A program made the translations under genes and the position numbers. The notes beneath the pieces were generated by a model that saw only the letters and a list, made by a program, of their open reading frames with translations, had not been told where the DNA came from and did not search any database. From JASLDZ01 sp965199975 (GTDB lineage Bacteria > Pseudomonadota > Alphaproteobacteria > Caulobacterales > Caulobacteraceae), in contig OZ241340.1 in NCBI GenBank assembly GCA_965199975.1, positions 1,054,001 to 1,118,000 on the forward strand: DNA of 64,000 nucleotides, written 5' to 3'. Each line of letters opens with the position of its first letter. Position 1 is the first letter of the stretch. Of this stretch, positions 17,000-25,111 are shown one piece after another.

Positions 17000-17788
17000 T
17001 CACGACTTCAGCTGGGCCACGGTTGAGAGCATCTGGTCGGACGCCGTCACCACCTTGGAGTTCATCTCGTAGGCGCGCTGGGCGATGATCAGCGAGGTGA
17101 TCTCCTGCACCGGGTCGACGTTGGAGGCCTCGGTGTAGCCCTGCAGCAGCGAGCCGAAGCCCGTCGTCGTGGGGTTGCCCACCTGCGGCGCACCCGAGGC
17201 GCCCGACTGCAGGAGGTAGTTGTCGCCGATCGCCTCCAGCCCGGCCGCGTTGTAGAAGGTGGCCAGCGTCAGCTGCCCGACGATCTGCGGCGTGGGCGAG
17301 CCGGCGACGGTGGCCTGCACCTGTCCCGTCTTGGAGATGGTCACGTCGGTGGTGTTCTGCGGGATGGTGATCTGCGGCTGCACCAGATAGCCGTCCACCG
17401 TCACCAGCTGGCCCTGGTCGTTGGTCGAGAAGTCGCCGGCGCGGGTGTAGGCCGTGTCGCCACTGGGCAGCTGCACCTGGAAGTAGCCCTGGCCGTTGAT
17501 GGCGATGTCGAACTTGTTGCCGCTCATGGTCAGCGCACCTTGGCTGGTGATGCGCGTCACCGTGCCGGTCTTCACGCCGGAGCCGACCTGCACGCCCGTG
17601 GGCACGACCGTGCCGGCGTCGGAGCTTTGCGCTCCCTGGCGTGAGAGGTTCTCGTAGAGCAGGTCCTGGAACTCGGCGCGCTGCTTCTTGAAGCCCACCG
17701 TGTTCATGTTGGCGATGTTGTTGGAGATAGTCTCCACGTTGAGCTGCTGGGCGGCCATGCCGGTGGCAGCAATTCTGAGGGCGCGCAT
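17000..17788 (-). CDS. flgG: Flagellar distal rod protein FlgG
   Basis: 262-residue distal rod protein. The N-terminus MRALRIAATGMAAQQ with NIANMNTVGFKKQRAEFQDL and the C-terminus SNVDPVQEITSLIIAQRAYE are the FlgG signatures and form the coiled-coil of axial proteins. Length matches the family (about 260). It follows flgF by 12 bases. Confidence 0.97.
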   Translation of the reverse strand: MRALRIAATGMAAQQLNVETISNNIANMNTVGFKKQRAEFQDLLYENLSRQGAQSSDAGTVVPTGVQVGSGVKTGTVTRITSQGALTMSGNKFDIAINGQGYFQVQLPSGDTAYTRAGDFSTNDQGQLVTVDGYLVQPQITIPQNTTDVTISKTGQVQATVAGSPTPQIVGQLTLATFYNAAGLEAIGDNYLLQSGASGAPQVGNPTTTGFGSLLQGYTEASNVDPVQEITSLIIAQRAYEMNSKVVTASDQMLSTVAQLKS

Positions 17789-17800
17789 CTGCGTTGATCC

Positions 17801-18544
17801 TTACGCGGCCTTGCCGAGGCGCTCGACGGCGCTTCTCGACAGGTCCGAAGTTGTGGCCATCATCTGCTGCACCCGCTCGTAGGCGCGGCTGATGTCGATG
17901 AGGGTGGTGATCTCCAGCACGGGCTGGACGTTGGCCTTCTCGACCGATCCCTGGCGCAGCTGCACGTCGCGCGCGGCCACCGGCGTCTCGGTGGAGGTGA
18001 ACTGGTTGTCGCCGTCCTTCTGCAGGTCGGCCATGCGCGAAAAGCGGCTGACGGTGAGCTTGCCCACCTGCGTCACCTGCCCGTGGTCGTCGGCCTGGGT
18101 GATGACGCCATCGGCGCCGACGCTTGGGGGCGACTTCTGGGGGTCGAAGGTGATCTCGCCGCCTTCCGCGGTCAGCACCGCGTCGCCGTTCCTGGTGACG
18201 AGCCGGCCCTGGGCGTCGGTGGTGAAGCGGCCGTCGCGGGTGAAGCGCGGGCCGCGCGGCGTCTGCACCTGGAAGAAGGCGTCGCCCTGGATGGCGAAGT
18301 CGTAGGTGTTGCCCGTGTGGTCGACCGCGCCCTGGCCGAAGTCGCGGCCCACGCCGTCGTCCAGCACGTAGGCGAGCTGGTCGGCGCCGCGTACGCGCTC
18401 GGGGCGCAGGCGGTCGGTCTGCTGCGTCAGGCCCTCGACCTTGAAGCCCGCGGTGTCGAGGTTGGCGATGTTGTTGGCCACCACCTCCAGCTGGCGCTGC
18501 AGCACCATCTGGCGGGAGAGGCCGACGTAGAGGGCGTTGTCCAT
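17801..18544 (-). CDS. flgF: Flagellar proximal rod protein FlgF
   Basis: 247-residue rod protein, first gene of the flgF-flgG-flgA-flgH operon. It has the axial-protein N-terminus (MVLQRQLEVVANNIANLDT), the D1 core GDAFFQVQTPRGPRFTRDG, and the C-terminus QPVLEITTLIDISRAYERVQ. A sigma-54 type promoter lies 31 bases upstream of its ATG, which fits a class III flagellar operon. Confidence 0.95.
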   Translation of the reverse strand: MDNALYVGLSRQMVLQRQLEVVANNIANLDTAGFKVEGLTQQTDRLRPERVRGADQLAYVLDDGVGRDFGQGAVDHTGNTYDFAIQGDAFFQVQTPRGPRFTRDGRFTTDAQGRLVTRNGDAVLTAEGGEITFDPQKSPPSVGADGVITQADDHGQVTQVGKLTVSRFSRMADLQKDGDNQFTSTETPVAARDVQLRQGSVEKANVQPVLEITTLIDISRAYERVQQMMATTSDLSRSAVERLGKAA

Positions 18545-18575
18545 GGGGTGCGGCGCGTCCGTTCACGATGAACGG

Positions 18576-18591
18576 TGCAACGCGTGTGCCA
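18576..18591 (-). promoter_or_regulatory. Sigma-54 promoter of the flgF operon
   Basis: On the minus strand the sequence reads TGGCAC-ACGCG-TTGCA, a perfect match to the sigma-54 -24/-12 consensus (TGGCAC-N5-TTGC). Initiation would fall about 18 bases before the flgF start codon. In Caulobacter such promoters are activated by FlbD, whose gene starts at 63833. Confidence 0.85.
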
Positions 18592-18624
18592 GGTCGCCGC
18601 CTGAGGCCGTGCAAGGATCGGGAT

Positions 18625-18696
18625 GGTTAACCGGGCAGCTTCGACCGGGCGGGCGGCCCGGCAGAAGCTGCAGCCCTGCACCCTCCGTTAACCTCG
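18625..18696. promoter_or_regulatory. flgF/fliL control region: palindrome flanked by TTAACC boxes
   Basis: Between the divergent flgF and fliL genes lie GGTTAACC (18625-18632) and GTTAACCTCG (18687-18696). Both contain the TTAACC half-site bound by CtrA in early flagellar promoters. Between them is an interrupted palindrome at 18635-18671: arms GCAGCTTC/GAAGCTGC outside and CCGGGC/GCCCGG inside, with two mismatches and a five-base loop. Neither TTAACC has a partner at the canonical N7 spacing. A fliL promoter here is expected from family knowledge but its -35/-10 is not obvious. Confidence 0.5.
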
Positions 18697-18749
18697 TCGA
18701 GGCAGGAATGGGGCTCACCCGTCCCCTCCGGCAGTCCCAGTCCCTCGCC

Positions 18750-19334
18750 ATGTCCAAGAAGGCCAAGACGCCGGAGCCCGAGGCCCCCGCCGCCGTCGAT
18801 GGCGAGGACGGTGCGGTCGAGGGCAAGAAGAAGCCGCCGCTGGTGCTGCTGATCGGCGCGGGCGTCGGCGCGCTCGTAGTGCTGGGCGGCGGCGGCACGG
18901 CGGCGGCGCTGATGATGGGCGGCCACAAGGCCCCTGCCGATGCGCACGCCAAGGCCAAGCCCAAGCACAAGGCGCCCAAGAAGGCCGAGGGCAAGGACGG
19001 CAAGAGCCCGATCAGCCAGGGGCCGGATGGCGTGGTCTACTACACCATGCCCGACCTCACGGCGAACATCCAAGGCGCCGACAGCCGCCCGCAGTTCCTC
19101 AAGCTCAAGCTGGTGTTCGAGTTGCCGGACGAAGACACCGCCGAGGCGATCGAGCCGAACGCGCCGCGCCTGAACGACATGTTCCAGGGCTTCCTGCGCG
19201 AACTGCGCCCGGAAGACCTGAACGGCAGCGCCGGCTCCTACCAGCTGCGCATGGAGATCCAGCGCCGGGTGAACCTGGTGATCGCGCCGGCGAAGGTGAA
19301 CGCCGTCCTGATCCAGGAAATGCTGGTCAATTGA
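18750..19334 (+). CDS. fliL: Flagellar basal-body protein FliL
   Basis: 194-residue inner-membrane protein associated with the stator and MS-ring. A charged N-terminus of about 30 residues leads into one membrane span (LVLLIGAGVGALVVLGGGG, about residues 31-52), a Lys/Ala-rich linker and the periplasmic FliL domain (YYTMPDLTANIQ to VNAVLIQEMLVN). The ATG at 18750 is chosen; the frame opens earlier but crosses the palindromic control region. It heads the operon with fliM 13 bases after its stop. Confidence 0.94.
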   Translation: MSKKAKTPEPEAPAAVDGEDGAVEGKKKPPLVLLIGAGVGALVVLGGGGTAAALMMGGHKAPADAHAKAKPKHKAPKKAEGKDGKSPISQGPDGVVYYTMPDLTANIQGADSRPQFLKLKLVFELPDEDTAEAIEPNAPRLNDMFQGFLRELRPEDLNGSAGSYQLRMEIQRRVNLVIAPAKVNAVLIQEMLVN

Positions 19335-19347
19335 CGCCCGCGCGCCC

Positions 19348-20400
19348 GTGACCGATCTCGCCCCCGAACCCGCCGAATTCGCCGATGCACCGGCTGGCGA
19401 GCCCGCGCCCGAGGTCGTCGAGCGGGTTCTCAACCAGGACGAGATCGACAACCTCCTTGGCTTCGACCTCTCCCGCGGCGGGGGCGAGGACCGCAGCGGC
19501 ATCCGCGCCATCGTCAACTCCGCGCTCGTGTCCTACGAGCGCCTGCCGATGCTGGAGATCGCCTTCGATCGCCTGGTGCGGTTGATGACCACCTCGCTGC
19601 GCAACTTCACCAGCGACAACGTCGAGGTCAGCCTCGACAACATCAGCTCGATTCGCTTCGGCGACTATCTGAATTCCATTCCCCTGCCGGCCATACTGTG
19701 CGTGTTCCGCGCTGAGGAGCTGGACAACTATGGCCTGCTGACGGTCGACTCCAACCTGATCTACTCGGTGGTCGACGTGCTGCTCGGCGGGCGGCGCGGC
19801 ACCGCGGCCATGCGCATCGAGGGCCGCCCCTACACCACCATCGAGCGCGCACTGGTGCAGCGCATGGTCGAGGTCGTGCTGAACGACATGCGCCAGGCCT
19901 TCGAGCCGCTGACGCCGGTCGACTTCAAGCTCGACCGCCTGGAGACCAACCCGCGCTTCGCCGCCATCGCGCGCCCCGCCAACGCCGCCATCCTGATCAA
20001 GCTGCGCATCGACATGGAGGATCGCGGCGGGCGCCTCGAACTCCTCTTGCCCTACGCGACGCTGGAGCCGATCCGCAAGATATTGCTGCAGCAGTTCATG
20101 GGCGAGAAGTTCGGGCGCGACAACATCTGGGAAAGCCACCTCGCCACCGAGATCTGGTCGACGCAGATGGAGGTGCAGGCGGTGCTCGACGAGCAGAAGA
20201 TCGACCTGCGCCGTGTGCTGGGCCTGCAGGTCGGCGAGACGCTGATGCTCAACGCCACCCCCGACAGCCTGGTCGAGATCCGCGCCGGCGCGGTGCCGCT
20301 CACCAAGGGCCGCATGGGCCGGCGCGGCCAGCACATCGCCGTGCGGGTGGAAGGGCCTCTGACGCCGGCCGTCAAGCGCGCCCTGGAAGCGCGCGAATGA
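19348..20400 (+). CDS. fliM: Flagellar motor switch protein FliM
   Basis: 350-residue C-ring protein that binds phosphorylated CheY and controls rotation. The N-terminal CheY-binding type motif appears as VLNQDEIDNLLGFD (residues about 27-40), shifted inward by an acidic Pro/Ala-rich extension. The CheC-like middle domain and the C-terminal SpoA domain (DLRRVLGLQVGETLMLNATP) follow. The start is GTG at 19348; the longer extension makes the exact start slightly uncertain. The stop overlaps the next gene by four bases (ATGA). Confidence 0.95.
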   Translation: MTDLAPEPAEFADAPAGEPAPEVVERVLNQDEIDNLLGFDLSRGGGEDRSGIRAIVNSALVSYERLPMLEIAFDRLVRLMTTSLRNFTSDNVEVSLDNISSIRFGDYLNSIPLPAILCVFRAEELDNYGLLTVDSNLIYSVVDVLLGGRRGTAAMRIEGRPYTTIERALVQRMVEVVLNDMRQAFEPLTPVDFKLDRLETNPRFAAIARPANAAILIKLRIDMEDRGGRLELLLPYATLEPIRKILLQQFMGEKFGRDNIWESHLATEIWSTQMEVQAVLDEQKIDLRRVLGLQVGETLMLNATPDSLVEIRAGAVPLTKGRMGRRGQHIAVRVEGPLTPAVKRALEARE

Positions 20401-20924
20401 ACCCCGTCGGCGTCGGCCTCGACCTCGTTCTCGGGCTGCTGCTCATAGCGGCGTTGATGGTGGGCGCTCGGCTCAGCAAGCGCCTCAAGGCGCTGCGCGA
20501 CGGACAGAGCGAGTTCGTGAAGTCGGTGAAGGAACTGGACGCGGCCGCCATGCGCGCCGAGGCCGGCCTCGCGGCCCTGCGCCACGCCACCCAGGAGGCG
20601 CACGACCAGCTGCTCGACCGGATCGAGGCGGCGCGCACCCTGTCGGCGCGTCTCGACCGGGCGGCGGGCGAGGCCGAGGCCGCGTGCGTTCGCGCCGAAG
20701 CTCTGGCGCGCACGTCGGTCGAAGCTCCACGCCCCGTCCTCCACCTCGTGTCGCCCAGCGCGCCGGCGCGCACCGACCTCGTGCTCGACCCGGAGCCGGA
20801 GATCACGCCGCCGCCGCCGGCGCGCCGCCCCCGCCTGCCCGACCTCGCCGCGCCGGCCGTGGCGTCGGGCGACGACGGGCCGCTCGCGCGCCTGATGGCG
20901 CGCCGCAACGGAGCCCGTCTGTGA
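20397..20924 (+). CDS. DUF6468 membrane protein (PflI-like)
   Basis: 175-residue bitopic protein. The N-terminal span is at about residues 5-24 (VGLDLVLGLLLIAALMVGA), then a predicted coiled coil (about 28-115) and a Pro/Ala-rich tail. The DUF6468 family sits downstream of fliM in alphaproteobacteria. In Caulobacter crescentus PflI, a membrane protein with a proline-rich region needed to place the flagellum at the pole, is encoded beside fliL-fliM, and this gene matches in place and layout; I could not compare sequences. It overlaps both neighbours, so translation is coupled. Confidence 0.7.
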   Translation: MNPVGVGLDLVLGLLLIAALMVGARLSKRLKALRDGQSEFVKSVKELDAAAMRAEAGLAALRHATQEAHDQLLDRIEAARTLSARLDRAAGEAEAACVRAEALARTSVEAPRPVLHLVSPSAPARTDLVLDPEPEITPPPPARRPRLPDLAAPAVASGDDGPLARLMARRNGARL

Positions 20925-21961
20925 GCGTCATGCCCAAGATCCTGCCGCTGGTGGCGGTGGCCGCCGTCGGCGTGCTGGCGGTCAAGACCCTGTCCAACGC
21001 CCAGCTCCTGCCGGACCTGCTGGCCCCGCCCGCCGCCGCCGAGGGCGCGCCGGCCCACTCCGCCGCTGCGCCCGCGCCTGCGCTCAAGCCCGGGGCGTCC
21101 CTCACGCCGGCCGCGCCCGCGGGCCCGCCGCCGGTCGCGCCCGTGTGCCAGCGCTCGCCCACAGAGCTGGCCAAGGAAGCGGGCCTCTCCCCCGCCGAGC
21201 TCGCCACCCTGCAGAACCTGGGCGCCCGCCGCGGCCAGCTCGACGCGCGCGAGCAGGCGCTGGACACCCAGCTGCAGCTGATCAACGCCGCCTCCGCCAA
21301 GCTGGAAGGCCGGCTGAAGGCCATGGCCGACCTGAAGGCGCAGATCCAGGGCCTGATGCAGGCGGCGGATCAGCAGAGCCAGACCGAGATCGACCGGCTG
21401 GTGATCGTCTACGAGAAGATGAAGCCGCGCGACGCCGGCGCGCTGATGGCCGCGCTGGACGACAAGGTGCGCGTGCCCGTCGCCTCCAAGATCGCCGAGA
21501 GCAAGCCCGCGATCATGGCAGCCATCCTGTCGCAGATGGGCACCGCCGAGGGCAAGAAGCTGACCGAGCTCCTCGCCCACCGCTACACCCCCCAGCAGAC
21601 GCTGCAGCAGGCGCTGAACGGCCAGCCCGCGCCGGCCGCCGCCGCCGGGACGCCAGCCGCGAGCGCCCAGGCCTCCGCCGCGCCGCCGGGAACCACGCCG
21701 GGCGCCGAGCCGGCGCCCAAGGCGGCCGCCAAGCCGGTTCGCGTCGCACGGCGCGCGGCCCGCCCCGCCAGGGCGGCTCCCAATGCGTTCAAGGTGGCGC
21801 GCGCGACGCCGGCGGACGCGCCCGCCGCAGCCACGCCGGCCAAGGCGCCCGCGACGCCCGCCGCGAAGCCGGTGCAGACGGCGGCGAGCCCGCCTGCGCC
21901 CGCCACGCCCGCAGCCAAGCCGTCCACCCCTTCCGCCGTGGCGCCTGCGAAGCCCGCCTGA
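20921..21961 (+). CDS. MotE-family flagellar motility protein
   Basis: 346-residue protein of the MotE/COG3334 type, periplasmic chaperone-like proteins associated with stator function in alphaproteobacteria. The N-terminal membrane anchor (KILPLVAVAAVGVLAVKTL) is followed by a Pro/Ala linker, a long coiled coil (about residues 90-150, RRGQLDAREQALDTQLQLI), and the MotE/MgtE-N-like domain (IVYEKMKPRDAGALMAALDD to AAILSQMG). The last 110 residues are low-complexity Ala/Pro/Lys. The GTG at 20921 overlaps the preceding stop; an ATG three codons later is an alternative. Confidence 0.82.
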   Translation: MSVMPKILPLVAVAAVGVLAVKTLSNAQLLPDLLAPPAAAEGAPAHSAAAPAPALKPGASLTPAAPAGPPPVAPVCQRSPTELAKEAGLSPAELATLQNLGARRGQLDAREQALDTQLQLINAASAKLEGRLKAMADLKAQIQGLMQAADQQSQTEIDRLVIVYEKMKPRDAGALMAALDDKVRVPVASKIAESKPAIMAAILSQMGTAEGKKLTELLAHRYTPQQTLQQALNGQPAPAAAAGTPAASAQASAAPPGTTPGAEPAPKAAAKPVRVARRAARPARAAPNAFKVARATPADAPAAATPAKAPATPAAKPVQTAASPPAPATPAAKPSTPSAVAPAKPA

Positions 21962-21988
21962 GCCCAACGGGCGCGCCGGCCGCGGTGG

Positions 21989-21998
21989 GTTAACCTCG
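21989..21998 (+). promoter_or_regulatory. CtrA-like half-site before the TPR gene
   Basis: GTTAACCTCG stands 30 bases before the GTG of the TPR protein and is identical over ten bases to the element upstream of fliL (18687-18696). It may give the last gene of the operon its own cell-cycle-timed promoter. It is only a half-site, so binding is inference. Confidence 0.35.
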
Positions 21999-22027
21999 CC
22001 ACAAGTCCGCCCGGGGCAGGGTAGGGC

Positions 22028-24910
22028 GTGTCCGTCCGCGCCTCCCGGTCCGTCCTGAGCCTCGCGCTCGCCCTGGCGCTCGCCGCCAACGGCGCCGTCG
22101 CGCCCGCCGCCATGGCCGCTGGGGCCCCGACCGCGTCGCGCATCGAGGTGACGGTGGGCGCGGCGGACGCCTTCTCCCACATCGAGCTGCACCGGGTCTC
22201 CGCTATCCGGCGCGACGGCGCCGCGGTGGTCGTCCGCTTCGGCCCCGGCGCAGCGCCCGACATCGCGCGCCTGCACGTGGCGCTCCCGCCGCACCTCAAG
22301 TCCGTCGTGGCTCGCGCCGTCGGCGCCGGCGAGGAGCTGCGCTTCACCCCGACCGACGATTCCGTCGCACGCTTCGGCGCGGCGGACGGGGCCACGTGGA
22401 TCAACTTCGCGTCCAAGCCCGCGTCCACCCTCACGGCGGCCGTCAGCGATCCCACGCCCCGCTCCGGGGTGGTGAAGATGACGGCTGCGCTCAAGGGCTC
22501 GTCCCTCGTGCTGGGCTTCCCCTGGGCGGCGCCGCCCGGTGCGGCGGTGTTCCGCCGGGGTGAGAGCCTTTGGGTCGTGTTCGACGCCAAGGCGCAGCTG
22601 GACCTCGCGGCCGCGCCGCACGGCCTGCTGCAGGCCAAGCGCTTCGCCGTCGCATCGGCCCAAGGCGGCACGGCGCTGCGCATCTTCACCGGCCCCGGCG
22701 TGCTGGCCCACGCGCAGGCGCAGGGCGCGACGTGGACGGTGACGCTCGGACCGAGCGCAGCCTCCCCCGATGCGGTGGCCTTCGCGCGCGCCCCCGCCGG
22801 CCCACCCGCACTCGAAGCCGCGCTGCCGGGGGCCCGGCGCGTGGTCTGGCTCGCCGACCCCGAGGTGGGGGACCGCATCGCCGTCGTTCCCGCTTCGGGC
22901 CGCCCCGCAGGCGTGACCGATCCGCGCGGCTTCGTGGGCGGCGCGGTGCTGGCCTCGGCGCAAGGCGTGGCCGTGCAGTCGGCGGTGGACGACCTCATGG
23001 TGACCGCCGCCCAGGGGCGCGTGCGGATATCGCGCCCGCGCGGACTGGCGCTCTCCATGGGCGGGCCGCAGGCGGTCCAGGTCGAGGCCGGGCCGAGCCT
23101 GCCCGCCGCCGCCGCCATGCCGGCGCTGATCGATGCGAGCTGGGCGGCGAGCGGCGGGGGCGGCTTCGTCGCCCGCTACGAGGCGCTGCTCGCAGGGGCC
23201 GCGCGCGAGACCGCGGGGGCCGGACCGGCGGGGATCGAGGCGCGGATGGGCCTGGCGCGCTTCCTGGTGGGATCGGGGCTGGCCTTCGAGGCGATCGGCG
23301 TGCTCGACACCCTGCTCAAGGCCTCGCCCGCCCTGGCCGAGGATGCGCAGTTCCGCGGGCTGCGCGGCGCCGCGCGCGCCATGGCGGGCCGCTACGCCGA
23401 CGCCCAGGCCGACTTCTCCACCGCCGCCACCCAGGACGACCCGTCGAGCGCCCTGTGGCGCGGCTACGCGGCCGCGAGACTCGGCGACGCCGCCGGCGCC
23501 CGCGCCCAGTTCGCCAAGGGGCGCGACGCGCTGGCGCTGTTCGACCCGACCTGGCGCGCCCGCTTCGCTGCGGCGGACGCCGATACGGCCATCGCGGTCG
23601 GCGACCTGAACGCCGCGCGAGCCGCCCTCCACGCCGCCTCAGGTCCGCTCGATCCCGACGAGGCGGCCGCGATCAAGCTCGCCCAGGCGCGGTTGGCGGA
23701 GGCGAGCGGGCAGGCCGCCCCGGCGCTCGCCCTCTACGCCGAGGCGGCGACGGCGCGCGACGGCGCGGTGGCCGCGCCTGCGCGCCTGGCGGTGGTGCGC
23801 CTGAAGCTCGCAGCGCACGCCATCGCCCCGACGGATGCGGCCACCGAGCTGGACGCCCTGCGCTTCCTCTGGCGCGGCGACGCCACCGAGATCGAGGTTA
23901 TCCGCCAGCTCGCCAAGCTCGACATCGCGCAGGGCCGCTACCGCGAGGCGCTCGAGGCGCTGCGCTCGGTCGGCGGCCGCCTGCCCGACACGCCGGCCTC
24001 GGTCGCGCTGCGCACCGATCTGGACGCGGCCTTCCACCACCTGTTCATCGACGGCGCCGCCGACGGCATGGAGCCGATCCAGCAGCTGGCGCTGTTCTTC
24101 GACTTCAAGGAGCTGACCCCGATCGGCGCCGACGGCGACATGATGGTGCGCAAGCTCGTCAAGCGGCTGGTCGACGTCGACCTGCTCGACCAGGCGGGCG
24201 ACCTGCTCAAGTACCAGGTCGACAACAGGCTGCAGGGCGTGGCCAAGGCGCAGGTGGCCACCGACCTCGCCTCCATCGAACTCATGGCCGGCAAGCCGGA
24301 GGAGGCGGTGAACGCCGTCGAGGGTTCGCGCACCACGCTCCTGCCCACCGCGCTGAACCTGCAGCGGCGGCTTCTGGAGGCGCGCGCCATGGTGATGCTC
24401 GGCCGCTACGATCAGGCGGTGGAGTTGGTCGGCGGCGACACCTCGGTCGACGCGCTGGAGATCCGCGCCGAGGCCGCCTGGAAGGCGCACGACTGGCCGA
24501 CCGCGGGGCGCTACGCCGAGCAACGCCTAGGACAGCGCTGGACCTCGGTCGCGCCGCTGACGCCGGTCGAGAGCGCGCTCTTGATCCGCGCCGGCTCGGC
24601 CTACACGCTGGCGGGCGACGACGCAGCTCTCGGCCGCCTGCGCGCCCGCTACGGCGCGCTGGCGGCCGCCAACCCGCAGCACGACGCGCTGCAGCTGGCC
24701 ATCGCCGGCCTGCGGGGGGGCGGCTCCCTGGGCGGAGCGCCGCTTGCTTTGGCCAAGGCGCAGCTCGGCCAGGACGACCTCCTCGCCGGCTGGGTGGCGC
24801 GCACCCGGGCCCGGCTGACGACGGTGGGCGACACGTCCGCACGGCCGCCGCCGCCGAGCCGCGTCGCCGCCATTGCGCCCGTCAAGCCGCCCGCGCCCCG
24901 CCGCGCGTAG
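22028..24910 (+). CDS. Exported TPR-repeat protein of the fliL operon
   Basis: 960-residue protein that I do not recognise by name. An N-terminal signal peptide (LSLALALALAANGAVAPAAMAAG) predicts export. Residues about 35-330 look like beta-rich domains; from about residue 385 there are several helix-pair repeats of the TPR/Sel1 kind (for example FLVGSGLAFEAIGVLDTLL, GRYADAQADFSTAATQ, and GRYREALEALRSVGG), ending with a Pro-rich tail. Start is GTG at 22028, 66 bases after motE. Position suggests a periplasmic scaffold or assembly factor of the basal body or stator, which is inference only. Confidence 0.75.
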   Translation: MSVRASRSVLSLALALALAANGAVAPAAMAAGAPTASRIEVTVGAADAFSHIELHRVSAIRRDGAAVVVRFGPGAAPDIARLHVALPPHLKSVVARAVGAGEELRFTPTDDSVARFGAADGATWINFASKPASTLTAAVSDPTPRSGVVKMTAALKGSSLVLGFPWAAPPGAAVFRRGESLWVVFDAKAQLDLAAAPHGLLQAKRFAVASAQGGTALRIFTGPGVLAHAQAQGATWTVTLGPSAASPDAVAFARAPAGPPALEAALPGARRVVWLADPEVGDRIAVVPASGRPAGVTDPRGFVGGAVLASAQGVAVQSAVDDLMVTAAQGRVRISRPRGLALSMGGPQAVQVEAGPSLPAAAAMPALIDASWAASGGGGFVARYEALLAGAARETAGAGPAGIEARMGLARFLVGSGLAFEAIGVLDTLLKASPALAEDAQFRGLRGAARAMAGRYADAQADFSTAATQDDPSSALWRGYAAARLGDAAGARAQFAKGRDALALFDPTWRARFAAADADTAIAVGDLNAARAALHAASGPLDPDEAAAIKLAQARLAEASGQAAPALALYAEAATARDGAVAAPARLAVVRLKLAAHAIAPTDAATELDALRFLWRGDATEIEVIRQLAKLDIAQGRYREALEALRSVGGRLPDTPASVALRTDLDAAFHHLFIDGAADGMEPIQQLALFFDFKELTPIGADGDMMVRKLVKRLVDVDLLDQAGDLLKYQVDNRLQGVAKAQVATDLASIELMAGKPEEAVNAVEGSRTTLLPTALNLQRRLLEARAMVMLGRYDQAVELVGGDTSVDALEIRAEAAWKAHDWPTAGRYAEQRLGQRWTSVAPLTPVESALLIRAGSAYTLAGDDAALGRLRARYGALAAANPQHDALQLAIAGLRGGGSLGGAPLALAKAQLGQDDLLAGWVARTRARLTTVGDTSARPPPPSRVAAIAPVKPPAPRRA

Positions 24911-24942
24911 AGACCGACCGGATCAGGGTCGAGCCTCGCATT

Positions 24943-24958
24943 CCCCCCCCCCCCCCCC
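24943..24958. repeat. Sixteen-base poly-C tract
   Basis: An uninterrupted run of 16 C residues lies 33 bases after the stop of the TPR gene. Such homopolymers are unstable by slippage, and length in the assembly may not be reliable. It is outside any coding sequence, just before the inverted repeat. Confidence 0.85.
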
Positions 24959-24968
24959 GTGTCCGTCT

Positions 24969-25056
24969 TCCTCGGCCTTGTGCCGAGGGCCCAGGTGGCG
25001 CGTCCGCGGCGACCTCGTGTTCGCGAGACGCTGGGTCCTCGGCACACGGCCGAGGA
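24969..25056. repeat. Long inverted repeat (REP/BIME-like or bidirectional terminator)
   Basis: The left arm (24969-24994) reads TCCTCGGCCTTGTGCCGAGG then GCCCAG. The reverse complement of the right arm (25031-25056) is the same except for two bases (TCCTCGGCCGTGTGCCGAGG then ACCCAG). Each arm is itself palindromic (CCTCGGC...GCCGAGG), so it folds either as one long stem or as two hairpins. The similarity extends outward as TGTCC on both sides. It lies between convergent genes, as repetitive extragenic palindromes and bidirectional terminators commonly do. Confidence 0.75.
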
Positions 25057-25111
25057 AAACAGGACATGAGGATGGCCGGACCCGCCGGACCCGCTCCCCT
25101 CCTCCGGAACT

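Noticed and set aside
20372..23632. 1086-codon minus-strand frame opposite motE and the TPR gene
   Set aside because: Gly/Arg-rich antisense of genes with clear signals and operon structure.
24969..25056. Insertion sequence ends
   Set aside because: Inverted arms are only about 36 bases apart with no transposase and no target duplication visible.
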